This document shows, piece by piece, positions 44,301 through 53,738 of a stretch of 64,000 nt of DNA. The notes under the pieces are model-generated. The model made no database searches and was not told the origin of the DNA. It worked only from the letters and a program-made list of their open reading frames with translations. Each line of letters opens with the position of its first letter. Position 1 is the stretch's first letter. This DNA is from Sporolactobacillus sp. STSJ-5 (lineage in GTDB: Bacteria > Bacillota > Bacilli > Bacillales > Sporolactobacillaceae), in NCBI RefSeq assembly GCF_024385605.1, contig NZ_JANFOJ010000003.1, forward strand, positions 186,001-250,000, given 5' to 3'. The translations under genes were made by a program, and so were the position numbers.

Positions 44301-44515
44301 ACGACAATCACCTCTTCATTTTATTTGAACAAATGTTCTGATAATAGTTTATATGCAAACAAACGTTCTGTCAATTGCATTTATCAGATAATTATTTATG
44401 GGAATTACATTGTTCATGACTTGATCACATTTTTGGTATACTATAAGAAAATTAAATGACAATTACGGTATAGTAGTTTTATAGAAAAGATTCGCTGAAA
44501 AGGAGATACAGCTAA

Positions 44516-45010
44516 ATGTTGAGCTACACATTAGCGTTCTTGAAATATGAAGATAAAGTGCTTATGATTAATCGTCAAAAATCACCATGGCAAGGTGCGT
44601 GGAATGGTGTCGGCGGTAAACTGGAGCAGGGTGAATCTCCGAAGGACTGTGTCATTCGTGAAGTGTGGGAAGAGACAGGCATCAAATTAACTTCACCCGT
44701 ATTTCGCGGAATTGTCACATGGAATCCAGACGTTGAGCCTGCTCAAGGAATGTATGTGTTTATTGCCAATGTGTCGCGTGATGAATTGACTGATCTGCCG
44801 CGTGCGACTCGTGAAGGCATTCTTGCGTTCAAAGATGTTTCTTGGGTTTTGTCAGAAGACAATTTCGGTACCGTCCCGACTATTCGTTTTTTTATGAGAC
44901 GCGTGCTTGATGTGGGGAGCAGTGATCCTGCAGATTACCATTGTACATTTGAAGGAAACGTGATTGCTAAAACCGAGATTCGACCCTTACCGGAGTTCGT
45001 TACGATTTAG
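44516..45010 (+). CDS. Nudix hydrolase, MutT-like
   Basis: This is a 164-aa Nudix hydrolase. The box GX5EX7REUXEEXGU is complete at residues 34-56 (GKLEQGE, then REVWEETGI). The WNGVGGK lead-in and overall size resemble 8-oxo-dGTP diphosphatases, so nucleotide-pool cleaning is likely, but substrate class cannot be settled. AAAAGGAG precedes the ATG. Its last 11 bases overlap the 3' end of a convergent membrane-protein gene. Confidence 0.9.
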   Translation: MLSYTLAFLKYEDKVLMINRQKSPWQGAWNGVGGKLEQGESPKDCVIREVWEETGIKLTSPVFRGIVTWNPDVEPAQGMYVFIANVSRDELTDLPRATREGILAFKDVSWVLSEDNFGTVPTIRFFMRRVLDVGSSDPADYHCTFEGNVIAKTEIRPLPEFVTI

Positions 45011-45281
45011 GAAGCAAGAACAGGATCAGAAGCATCATACAGCCGAGAAGTCCTATAAAGTAAAGAATCCAATAATCGGCACCCATCATGACAGACAGAA
45101 CGGGAGCTAAGACTGAATAAACACCGGCGAGCAGAATCATAATGCTGCTCGTCAAAATAAAACGGCTCGGATTTTTTATTCGATAATGAATGATACGTGT
45201 GAAGGCTGTGTTATTTTTTAAGAAGAAAAGGAAAAATCCGCAGGCAATGAGTAATATGCCCAATACTGTCAAACGATTCAT
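45000..45281 (-). CDS. Small membrane protein of unknown function
   Basis: I do not recognise a family. The 93-aa protein has three hydrophobic spans (about 5-21, 42-66 and 69-90) with a short basic loop (HYRIKNPSRF) after the first. The SD is not strong. It overlaps the convergent Nudix gene by 11 bases. It may be a small accessory membrane protein of Bacillales; no operon link is visible. Confidence 0.72.
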   Translation of the reverse strand: MNRLTVLGILLIACGFFLFFLKNNTAFTRIIHYRIKNPSRFILTSSIMILLAGVYSVLAPVLSVMMGADYWILYFIGLLGCMMLLILFLLPKS

Positions 45282-45377
45282 AGGACGACATCAACCTTCG
45301 TTCAATTTTCATTAACCACAGTTCATTATACATAAAGAAGTCGTAAATGGGAGATCAAATGTAAATTTTTCGAGATG

Positions 45378-45415
45378 AAAAAGCTTCGGAATTATATCAA
45401 TTCCGAAGCTTTTTA
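45378..45415. terminator. Bidirectional terminator at the mscL 3' end
   Basis: AAAGCTTCGGAATT and AATTCCGAAGCTTTTT form a long perfect stem around ATATC. It ends mscL on the minus strand. Confidence 0.93.
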
Positions 45416-45420
45416 TTATT

Positions 45421-45882
45421 TTAATGAGAATGAATAGGCTGTTCAGTTGTCTCATCCGGAAGATCAGCTGTGCAGTTTGCACATTTTGTCGCATTAATCG
45501 GAATCGATGATAGACAATATGGACATTTTTTTGTTGTTGTCTCTTTTTTCGGTGTTGTCTTATTCAGTATCTTAATTGCGAAGAAGATGACCACTGAGAT
45601 AATGAGAAAATTGATAACATTGTTAAGGAAGAGTCCATAATTAATGGTTGGAGCCCCAGCTTTCTGAGCTGCACTGAGACTGCTGTATGCATGACCGGAT
45701 AAATTTAGATATAAATTGCTGAAATCAACTTTTCCAAGCAACAAGCCGATTGGCGGCATCACAATATCTTTAACAAGAGAACTGACAATTTGTCCAAAAG
45801 CAGCCCCAATAATCACTGCCACGGCAAGGTCAATCACATTACCGCGTGCCAAAAATTTTTTGAATTCATTCATTGTTTTCAT
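45421..45882 (-). CDS. mscL: Large-conductance mechanosensitive channel MscL with C-terminal zinc ribbon
   Basis: MscL opens under membrane tension to release solutes on osmotic downshock. The 153-aa protein has the N-terminal amphipathic [25 protein letters not shown]1 (about 15-45) and TM2 (about 85-106). The usual helical C-terminal bundle is replaced by a Thr/Lys linker and a zinc-ribbon-like module with CPYC (120-123) and CANC (134-137), ending in HSH. The ATG at 45882 follows GGAGGG by 6 bases; the in-frame extension upstream is rejected. Confidence 0.93.
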   Translation of the reverse strand: MKTMNEFKKFLARGNVIDLAVAVIIGAAFGQIVSSLVKDIVMPPIGLLLGKVDFSNLYLNLSGHAYSSLSAAQKAGAPTINYGLFLNNVINFLIISVVIFFAIKILNKTTPKKETTTKKCPYCLSSIPINATKCANCTADLPDETTEQPIHSH

Positions 45883-46034
45883 AAGTGCCCTCCGGTTTCT
45901 GTGAAATTTTAGAATGACTATAAATAAAATCATAGCATTTTCGCCATTTTTTTTAAAGAAATCCCTTCTCTTCTTTATCTTCTAGAGTAAAACAGAATGA
46001 ATCGGTGCATCCTACAGTTAGGAGGTCGATTCGG

Positions 46035-46589
46035 GTGAAGTATCGAAAATTCATATATCTGCTTTGTGCGATTGTCGCATTATCAACGATCGCTTATGAG
46101 CACTACCCCGAAATGAAAGCGAACGCTAAGGATATTCATAGCGGGAAGCTGATTGTTTCGTTAATTAATGCAAAAAATGAAGAAATGGGCACGGCAACGT
46201 TAACTGAGACACCAAAGGGCGTTCGAATTGAACTGGAGGCGGACGGATTAACACCGGGTATCCATGCGATTCACTTTCATGAATATGGCAGCTGTACACC
46301 TCCAGATTTCATGTCTGCCGGCAGTCACTTTAATCCTGAACACAAAAAACATGGGTTGAAGAATCCAATGGGACCTCATGCGGGAGATATGATGAATATC
46401 TTTGCGGACAGCCATGGTCATGTAAAAACGGTACTTTTCAATTCAATGGTAACGTTGCAAGAGGGTAAACCAAATTCGTTAAGAGATGCCGATGGTTCCG
46501 CCTTAATCATTCATGAAAGAGGCGACGATCAGATGACAGATCCTTCCGGAAACTCAGGAGACAGAATATTATGCGGTGTAATTAAATAA
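46035..46589 (+). CDS. sodC: Cu/Zn superoxide dismutase family protein (SodC/YojM)
   Basis: This is an exported Cu/Zn-SOD-fold protein of 184 aa. An N-terminal hydrophobic segment (about 6-20) serves as signal or membrane anchor. The metal ligands all appear present: HFH in AIHFHEYGSC, the bridging His in SHFNPEH, further His and Asp in HGLKNPMGPHAGD, and the late His in ALIIHERGD. The disulfide cysteines (GSC and ILCG) are kept. The GTG at 46035 follows GGAGG by 9 bases. B. subtilis YojM is reported to lack copper ligands, so this copy may be more active. Confidence 0.9.
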   Translation: MKYRKFIYLLCAIVALSTIAYEHYPEMKANAKDIHSGKLIVSLINAKNEEMGTATLTETPKGVRIELEADGLTPGIHAIHFHEYGSCTPPDFMSAGSHFNPEHKKHGLKNPMGPHAGDMMNIFADSHGHVKTVLFNSMVTLQEGKPNSLRDADGSALIIHERGDDQMTDPSGNSGDRILCGVIK

Positions 46590-46598
46590 GAAAAAGAT

Positions 46599-46629
46599 GA
46601 GCCGGAGATTTATCCTCCGGTTCTTTTTT
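46599..46629 (+). terminator. Intrinsic terminator of sodC
   Basis: GAGCCGGAG (46599-46607) pairs with CTCCGGTTC (46615-46623) and TTTTTT follows. Confidence 0.9.
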
Positions 46630-46718
46630 GAACATTCGAATTGAACATGATGAAATTTCATTACCAACGACCGCATTTTCCGATACTTCTTATTGAGAGC
46701 AGGTGGACTGAACGTCAA

Positions 46719-46748
46719 ACAATCGCCTGAAAGAAAACAGGCGATTGT
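46719..46748 (-). terminator. Hairpin downstream of fabL
   Basis: ACAATCGCCTG (46719-46729) pairs with CAGGCGATTGT (46738-46748). On the minus strand only GTTTG follows, so termination may be weak. It lies 40 bases past the fabL stop. Confidence 0.7.
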
Positions 46749-46787
46749 CGACAGGGAATGTATTCGGTTTTTAAGACGTAACGCGGA

Positions 46788-47573
<786 letters not shown>

Positions 47574-47690
47574 TTAAAATAAACCGGATTCAGTATAACA
47601 AAAGGTTCAAAAGAAGGACAAGAAAAATATTTAAAAACGAATCATCGTACCATGATCTTTTGCCTGTAATAGGGTATGATACGTTTAGGC

Positions 47691-47706
47691 TAGTTACCGG
47701 TAACTA
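47691..47706. promoter_or_regulatory. 16-bp perfect palindrome upstream of the DUF948 gene
   Basis: TAGTTACCGGTAACTA is exactly self-complementary. It lies 20 bases before the ATG and just before the SD, in the gap between the divergent genes fabL and the DUF948 gene. A GGGTAT (47672-47677) that could be a sigma-B -10 is just upstream, but the -35 is poor. It fits a repressor operator or an RNA hairpin at the 5' leader. Confidence 0.6.
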
Positions 47707-47725
47707 TGGAAGGAGCGTATTTTTA

Positions 47726-48055
47726 ATGATTATCGTTTACCTAAGTCTTGCGCTTGTAGTTGCATCAATCATCGCATTCATTTTTTCCGCTGCTAAGACG
47801 GTTAAATTGATGAACGGATCAATTGAGAAAATTTCAAAGACCAGTGCAGAATTAGAAGATCAAACTGAAGGAATTCTGAATGAAAAAGATGAACTCACAC
47901 GCAATCTTTCACGCATTCAATCGGATATCACTCAGAAAAAAGGCAAGATCCAAGATGCAGCGCGTCAGGCAAAACAATCGGTTCTTTCTGCACAAGTTGC
48001 TTTTTACAAAGGAAAAGCATTTGTGAAAAACACTCACATTAAGATTCGCCGATAA
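47726..48055 (+). CDS. DUF948 family protein (YtxG-like)
   Basis: The 109-aa protein has one N-terminal membrane span (about 2-23) and a long cytosolic or external coiled coil (about 35-85), the plan of DUF948/YtxG general stress proteins. Function is unknown. The ATG at 47726 follows AAGGAG by about 10 bases; the open frame to 47525 upstream crosses the fabL gene and the palindrome and is not used. The end overlaps the convergent OsmC gene by 17 bases. Confidence 0.82.
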   Translation: MIIVYLSLALVVASIIAFIFSAAKTVKLMNGSIEKISKTSAELEDQTEGILNEKDELTRNLSRIQSDITQKKGKIQDAARQAKQSVLSAQVAFYKGKAFVKNTHIKIRR

Positions 48056-48485
48056 ACGTCGGTTCAACGGTGACATTCACATTTCCTTTGACTGCTTTTG
48101 CAATGACACAGTCCTTTTCCGCTTTATGGATGCAGGTTGTCAGATGGTCATTAAGTGTCTCAGTAAGCGGCTCAGCTAAACGGATTATCGGGTAATGGGT
48201 GACTTTCTCAAAATGCAGGCCGCCTTTTTTTGTGACCGTCGCTTTGGTATGGATATCGATACGGTGATAAGCAATCTTTTCTTTTTTTAATCGAATGCCT
48301 AGGGTGATCATGTAACAGGACGCGAGCGCGCTGATTAATAATTCATCCGGGTTTGTTCCGATGCCTTTTCCCGACATGGCCGGATCAACTGAAATAACAG
48401 ATGATAAACCATTTGTCTGTATTTTCCCCTCGCCGTCCCAGGATCCTGTCCATGAACCGTTCAGTTCAAAATGAAAATCTGTCAT
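48039..48485 (-). CDS. OsmC family peroxide-detoxifying protein
   Basis: OsmC/Ohr proteins reduce peroxides through two cysteines. The 148-aa protein has the first in ALASCYMITL and the second in TTCIHKAEKDC, with the Arg/Glu environment in GTNPDELLISAL. It looks more like the YhfA branch than Ohr. The ATG at 48485 is chosen by its spacing of about 8 from AAGGGG; a second in-frame ATG three codons upstream touches the SD. The 3' end overlaps the DUF948 gene on the opposite strand by 17 bases. Confidence 0.88.
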   Translation of the reverse strand: MTDFHFELNGSWTGSWDGEGKIQTNGLSSVISVDPAMSGKGIGTNPDELLISALASCYMITLGIRLKKEKIAYHRIDIHTKATVTKKGGLHFEKVTHYPIIRLAEPLTETLNDHLTTCIHKAEKDCVIAKAVKGNVNVTVEPTFIGES

Positions 48486-48599
48486 AATGTTCATCCCCTT
48501 AGCTATGATTAAAAGAGAGACATGCATTGAATCTCTGTTATCGTAGCATAAATCAAACGCTCTGCAACGGATCATGCTTAAGATTAGGAGGTAGCGATT

Positions 48600-49274
48600 G
48601 TGGCATTGACAGAAAACGAAAAGAAATCAATCATTCCATGGTTATGGTTCAGCATGATCTGTATTTTGCTTTTTTTAATTTTGGTTATTGCGATCCGGCA
48701 ACCTGCTGTTCAGGCGGCAGATCGTGCACTTGTTCAGAGCCTTAATCCAATACGAATTCCCATATTGGTCACTTTTTTTTCAGAGTTTACCGATTTTGCC
48801 TCAAGCAGACTGCTGCTTTGGATTATTGCTCTCTTCATGATTTATCTCTTCGTTTACAAACGTTTTTTTTCGTCTATTCTGCTTCCCTGCGTGTTTTTGT
48901 TTGAGCGTGAGCTGAACAGTGTACTGAAAAATTGGGTGATGCGTGATCGTCCGCCGTTCCAGCACCTTGTGCATGAAACCGGCTTTAGTTTTCCAAGCGG
49001 ACATGCAATGAATGCGTCTACTGTCTATGGATTGCTCATTTTGCTTATTCTTCCGTTAATAAAAACAAAATGGATTCGAATCGCGTGGGCTGTTATCGGC
49101 CTGACGATGATTTTGCTGATTGGATTCAGCCGGCCTTTTTTACGTGTCCATTACTTTACGGATATTCTCGCGGGGTATTGCGTCGGCGGTTTTTTAGTCG
49201 GTATTTCAGCGATTGTTCTCATTTTTGTATATAATAGAAAGGTTGAGACAAAACGCGCCGATAAAAGGCGTTAG
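48600..49274 (+). CDS. PAP2 family membrane phosphatase
   Basis: This is a membrane lipid phosphatase, possibly acting on undecaprenyl pyrophosphate or phosphatidylglycerol phosphate. The 224-aa protein has about six spans and the three PAP2 signature motifs: [16 protein letters not shown] and [15 protein letters not shown] at 48600 follows AGGAGG by 8 bases. It begins an apparent group with ppiB, whose start follows by 14 bases. Confidence 0.9.
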   Translation: MALTENEKKSIIPWLWFSMICILLFLILVIAIRQPAVQAADRALVQSLNPIRIPILVTFFSEFTDFASSRLLLWIIALFMIYLFVYKRFFSSILLPCVFLFERELNSVLKNWVMRDRPPFQHLVHETGFSFPSGHAMNASTVYGLLILLILPLIKTKWIRIAWAVIGLTMILLIGFSRPFLRVHYFTDILAGYCVGGFLVGISAIVLIFVYNRKVETKRADKRR

Positions 49275-49288
49275 AGCGGAGGATGTTT

Positions 49289-49726
49289 ATGAAAAAAGGT
49301 TCGATTACAATGGCAAACGGCGACGTGATCGCTATTGATTTTTTCCCGGAGGAAGCACCGAATACAGTAGCCAATTTTGAAAAGCTTGCGAACTCAGGCT
49401 TCTATGACGGGGTAACTTTTCACCGTGTGATTCCGGGTTTTGTCAGCCAGGGCGGCGATCCGACAGGAACAGGGATGGGCGATGCCGGCTACACGATTAA
49501 ATGCGAGACTGACGGTAATCCGCATAAGCATGTTGCCGGTGCGCTTTCGATGGCACATGCAGGAAAGGATACCGGTTCCTGCCAATTTTTCATTGTTCAC
49601 GAACCCCAGCCGCATTTGGACGGCGTGCATACTGTATTTGGACAAGTAACCAGCGGACTCGATGCAGTTCTTAAAATGCAGAACGGCGATGTCATGAAGG
49701 CTGTAAAAGTTTGGGACGAAGATTAA
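49289..49726 (+). CDS. ppiB: Cyclophilin-type peptidyl-prolyl isomerase
   Basis: It catalyses cis-trans isomerisation of Xaa-Pro bonds during folding in the cytosol. The 145-aa protein has the compact cyclophilin core: [30 protein letters not shown], then [19 protein letters not shown] and [11 protein letters not shown], matching PpiB of B. subtilis in size. The ATG at 49289 is preferred because GGAGG lies 6 bases before it; the upstream ATG directly abuts the SD. It follows the PAP2 gene by 14 bases. Confidence 0.94.
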   Translation: MKKGSITMANGDVIAIDFFPEEAPNTVANFEKLANSGFYDGVTFHRVIPGFVSQGGDPTGTGMGDAGYTIKCETDGNPHKHVAGALSMAHAGKDTGSCQFFIVHEPQPHLDGVHTVFGQVTSGLDAVLKMQNGDVMKAVKVWDED

Positions 49727-49750
49727 ATCAGTGTTGAGGAGGACTTTCAC

Positions 49751-50041
49751 ATGCCAATCAGCAATGTAGGGCTCCAAATTCTTCCCTTTTCAAAAGAAAA
49801 GGACACATACGGACTGGTTGATGAAGCAATTAAAGTCATTCAGAACTCAGGTGTAAAGTATGAGGTAACAGCACTCGAAACGATTCTTGAAGGAGAACTT
49901 GACGAGCTGCTCGATGTCGTGAAAAAAACGGTATATGCAACGGTCGAAGCGGGTGCTGATGAAGTCGCGGCGGAAGTAAAAATTCATTTCCGCCCTCAAG
50001 GTACTTCGATCGAAGAAAAAGTAGGGAAATACCGGAAGTAA
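49751..50041 (+). CDS. MTH1187 family thiamine-binding protein
   Basis: The 96-aa protein belongs to the MTH1187/YkoF-like ferredoxin-fold family (DUF77), members of which bind thiamine: SNVGLQILPFSKEKDTYGLVDEAI, then SGVKYEVTALETILEGELDELL, and the closing AEVKIHFRPQG. Similar to YqgV. It may act as a thiamine chaperone; no thiamine gene or TPP riboswitch is nearby. GAGGAGG precedes the ATG and a terminator follows. Confidence 0.88.
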   Translation: MPISNVGLQILPFSKEKDTYGLVDEAIKVIQNSGVKYEVTALETILEGELDELLDVVKKTVYATVEAGADEVAAEVKIHFRPQGTSIEEKVGKYRK

Positions 50042-50070
50042 AGTGCAGGAATAACTGAATGAGTATAACT

Positions 50071-50104
50071 AAAGCCGCAGAGACGCGAATCTCTGCGGCT
50101 TTTT
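50071..50104 (+). terminator. Intrinsic terminator before addB
   Basis: AAAGCCGCAGAGA (50071-50083) pairs with TCTCTGCGGCTTT (50090-50102) with TTTTT after the stem. Confidence 0.94.
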
Positions 50105-50240
50105 GTCAATGAATCTTCATTTAGCTGGTCAAGCGAATGAAAAGAACTGATGTTCTGTATATGCTATAATTATAGTAATTAACTTTCGAATTAACGATCT
50201 GTTCAGATCTATTTAGATACAATGAAACGGGGGGAGACTG

Positions 50241-53200
50241 ATGTCTGTCCGATTTATATTGGGACGGCCGGGAACGGGTAAAACGGCGATGTGCTTATCT
50301 GAAATTCGCAGCCATCTGCGTGAACGGCCGGATGGGGAACCGCTCATTTATTTGGTTCCCGAACATATGACATTCAGCATGGAGTATGCACTGGCATCCA
50401 CTGCGGGACTTGGCGGGATGACCCGATTGAATGTGTACAGCATGCCGCGTCTTGCACTGCGCGTCTTGCAGCAGGCAGGCGGAGCCACGCGAAAACACTT
50501 GAATGCGACCGGTGTGTCGATGCTGCTGCGCAAAATTGTTGAGCAGAATAAAACGAAACTTCGACTCTTTCAAAAGGCATCTCAGCAGAACGGCTTTTAC
50601 GATCTGCTTGGCGATACGCTGATTGAATTTAAACGTTTTTGTCTTGAACCGGAAGCAATGATCACTGAAGCGGAACAACTTAAAGGAGACAGCGCGGAAC
50701 GGCTCCTTCTGAAGGACAAGCTTCATGATTTGTCGCTCATCTATCAATCGTTCAGCCAAGCTCTGGAAGGAAAATATATTGATAGTGAGGATTATCTAAA
50801 GCTCATGGTGGAGCGAATGGATCACGCTGATTTTCTGAAACAGGCGGAAGTCTGGATTGACGGTTTTCAGACCATGACGCCGCAGGAAATGTTGGTGGTT
50901 GAACGGCTGATGGCAACATGCAGACGGGTCACCATTGCTTTAGGAACGGATCAGATCTACGATCGGGCACCGGATGAATTTTCTGTGTTTCGCCATCCCG
51001 CACTATTGTTTCTGCAGCTCAAGGAACGAGCAGAGATGAATGATCAAATGCTTGAACCCATTGTCTTTCAAACCGATGCATTACGGTATCAGTCAGTGTC
51101 TTTAAAAAATATGTGTCTGCATTTCGGACAGTATCCTTCTCAAGTAAGCCTGGAAACGGATGGAGTCACGATGACTGAAGCTGCAAATCGCCGTGAGGAA
51201 GTGGAGCAGGCGGCACGCAATATCATTCACTGTGCACGTGTCCATGGTGACCGTTTCCGTGAAATGACGGTGCTTGTCCGTAATCTGGCAGACTATCGCG
51301 ATCTTGTTGAAACGATTTTCAAAGATTATCAGATTCCTTTTTTTATTGATCAAAAAAGTCCGATGAAACACCATCCTCTCATTGAATTTATTCGCTCAGT
51401 GCTGGAAACGATCCAACAAAATTGGCGTTATGAACCGATCTTCCGCTGCGTGAAAACTGATTTCTTGATTCCATTTGATTTCAATTTAAAGGAAGCCCGC
51501 GAAGGCATGGATCAGCTGGAAAACTATGTAATCGCACGCGGCTATTATGGGAAAAAGTGGACCGATGAAGATCCATGGCATTATCGGATCTACAGGGGGC
51601 TGGAGGAGCAAACGAGAGCACAATCAGAAGCTGAAGAACATGCAGAAAAGACGATCAATAAATACCGCATGCTTGTTGCACAGCCGATTGCTTCCTTGGA
51701 GCGACGATTAGGAGATGCGACGACGGTCTCCGAACAATGCGAAGCACTTTACCGTTTTCTGATCGATATGACCATTCCCGAAAAGCTCGAACGGCTGGCA
51801 AGAACAGCGGACCAACAGCAAAAGCTTTCCGAAGCAAAGGCACACGGACAGGCATGGAAAGCAGTTGTGGATCTGCTTGATCAATGTGTGGAAACAGCAG
51901 GAGACGAGCAGATGACGCTCGATCTGTTTATAAAGGTTGTCGACACGGGGCTTGATGCACTGGAATTTGCGATGGTCCCGCCGGCATTGGATCAAGTGCT
52001 GGTTGGCAGTTTAGATCGGATGCGGTCGTCAGAAATGAAGGATGTCCTCCTCCTGGGCGTTAATGAAGGGGTACTGCCGGCGAAACCAACAGATCAGGGA
52101 CTGTTCTCCGGTAAGGATCGTGAACTGCTGCTCGATGAAGGCGTAACGGTGGCTGAAGGCGAATCAGAACAAATGGCTGGTGAGAATGAACTGATTTATC
52201 GCGCACTGACACTAGCAAGGAAGCGCCTTTTTATTTCTTATCCGCTCGCTTCTGAAGACGGCGAGTCGCTGAGACCCTCTCCACTCATTTCTCGACTGCG
52301 GCACTTTTACCCGGATTTGCAGGTGCAGCTGGCGCCCGCAGAACCAAGAACCCTGAAGGATGAGGAGCAGCTTGCATTCATCAATACACCAAGAAAAACG
52401 GTAAGTATTCTCTCCGCTCAAATTCGCGAATGGAAAAATGGGTATCCGATTGCCGAACTATGGTGGGATGCCTATAACTGGTTTACGGTGCATCGCGAGT
52501 GGGGCAGTGCGGCACACATGGCATTGGCCGGTCTGTTTGCACGCAATGATGAGCGTCTCAGCCCGGATTCGGCTCTTGCCTTATATGGGCAGACGATCCA
52601 GACGAGCGTTTCACGAATGGAAAAATTCAATTCCTGTCCATTTTCGCAATTTGCGTCTTATGGGCTCAATCTCAAGGAACGGGAAGCTTTTCAATTAGCC
52701 GCTCCTGATATCGGTCAGCTTTTTCATTTGGCGATTAAACAGATGACCGCTCAGATTATGAAGGAAAATCGAAGCTGGCAAGATCTATCGCCGGAGGAAT
52801 GCGATCAATTGGCAGCAGGCACAGTAAATGAGCTTGCACCGAGTCTGCAGAGACAGATTCTGACCAGTTCGAACCGTTATCGATATCTGCAGCATAAGTT
52901 GGCACAGGTCGTGGCACGTGTGGCACGTGTCCTCCGCCGTCACGCATTGTCGAGTGGCTTTTCCCCAGTGAGTCTTGAGCTTCCTTTCGGTCCCGGCCGA
53001 CCGCTGCCTCCGCTCAGCTTTCCTTTAAAACACGGAGCGAGAATGGATGTTGTCGGGCGAATCGATCGTGTGGATCAAGCCAAAGACGAACAGGGGCGGT
53101 TGCTTTTACGAATAATCGATTATAAATCGAGTTCGAAAACTCTTGATCTGTCAGAGATTTTTTACGGCCTTGCGCTTCAAATGCTGACCTATCTTGATGT

Positions 53201-53738
53201 CATCATCACGTATTCGAAACAATGGCTGGGTTCTGAAGCTGATCCTGCAGGTGTGCTTTATTTCCATGTGCATAACCCTGTATTGAATTTGGATGAAAAA
53301 CTGCCGGAGGATCAGCTGGAACGTGAACTCTACAAGCACTTTAAAATGAAAGGTTTACTTCTTGAAGATGAAGACGCGCTGCTCCTGACAGATAAGACTG
53401 CAGAAGGAAAGATTTCGGATGTTGCGCCATTCGGCATTAAAAAGAACGGGGATTTCTACAAAAGTTCGTCACTCGCAGGTGTGCAGGAGTTCAAAACACT
53501 TCGACGCTACACTCGCGAGGTGATGACGGACGTCGGTTGTAAAATTATTGACGGCGATGTGTCGATCACCCCCTTTAAAATGAATGGGCAAGTCCCATGT
53601 ACCTACTGCTCATTTCGTCCGGTTTGCCGTTTTGATCAATCACAACCTGGCAATCAGTATCGCTTGTTGAAAAAGATGAAGGACGAGGATGTCTTAGGCA
53701 AATTGGCGAAGTTGGAGGAGAAACCGGATGAGCACTAA
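50241..53738 (+). CDS. addB: AddB subunit of the AddAB helicase-nuclease
   Basis: AddAB is the Bacillota counterpart of RecBCD; it resects double-strand ends and recognises Chi for RecA loading. AddB (1165 aa) has an N-terminal Walker A GRPGTGKT (8-15), a degenerate helicase-like body and a C-terminal nuclease with an iron-sulfur cluster. The four cluster cysteines are visible: C799, C1120, C1123 and C1129. The nuclease core is near IIDYKSSSK. A GGGGGAG SD precedes the ATG. It overlaps addA by 11 bases. Confidence 0.96.
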   Translation: MSVRFILGRPGTGKTAMCLSEIRSHLRERPDGEPLIYLVPEHMTFSMEYALASTAGLGGMTRLNVYSMPRLALRVLQQAGGATRKHLNATGVSMLLRKIVEQNKTKLRLFQKASQQNGFYDLLGDTLIEFKRFCLEPEAMITEAEQLKGDSAERLLLKDKLHDLSLIYQSFSQALEGKYIDSEDYLKLMVERMDHADFLKQAEVWIDGFQTMTPQEMLVVERLMATCRRVTIALGTDQIYDRAPDEFSVFRHPALLFLQLKERAEMNDQMLEPIVFQTDALRYQSVSLKNMCLHFGQYPSQVSLETDGVTMTEAANRREEVEQAARNIIHCARVHGDRFREMTVLVRNLADYRDLVETIFKDYQIPFFIDQKSPMKHHPLIEFIRSVLETIQQNWRYEPIFRCVKTDFLIPFDFNLKEAREGMDQLENYVIARGYYGKKWTDEDPWHYRIYRGLEEQTRAQSEAEEHAEKTINKYRMLVAQPIASLERRLGDATTVSEQCEALYRFLIDMTIPEKLERLARTADQQQKLSEAKAHGQAWKAVVDLLDQCVETAGDEQMTLDLFIKVVDTGLDALEFAMVPPALDQVLVGSLDRMRSSEMKDVLLLGVNEGVLPAKPTDQGLFSGKDRELLLDEGVTVAEGESEQMAGENELIYRALTLARKRLFISYPLASEDGESLRPSPLISRLRHFYPDLQVQLAPAEPRTLKDEEQLAFINTPRKTVSILSAQIREWKNGYPIAELWWDAYNWFTVHREWGSAAHMALAGLFARNDERLSPDSALALYGQTIQTSVSRMEKFNSCPFSQFASYGLNLKEREAFQLAAPDIGQLFHLAIKQMTAQIMKENRSWQDLSPEECDQLAAGTVNELAPSLQRQILTSSNRYRYLQHKLAQVVARVARVLRRHALSSGFSPVSLELPFGPGRPLPPLSFPLKHGARMDVVGRIDRVDQAKDEQGRLLLRIIDYKSSSKTLDLSEIFYGLALQMLTYLDVIITYSKQWLGSEADPAGVLYFHVHNPVLNLDEKLPEDQLERELYKHFKMKGLLLEDEDALLLTDKTAEGKISDVAPFGIKKNGDFYKSSSLAGVQEFKTLRRYTREVMTDVGCKIIDGDVSITPFKMNGQVPCTYCSFRPVCRFDQSQPGNQYRLLKKMKDEDVLGKLAKLEEKPDEH

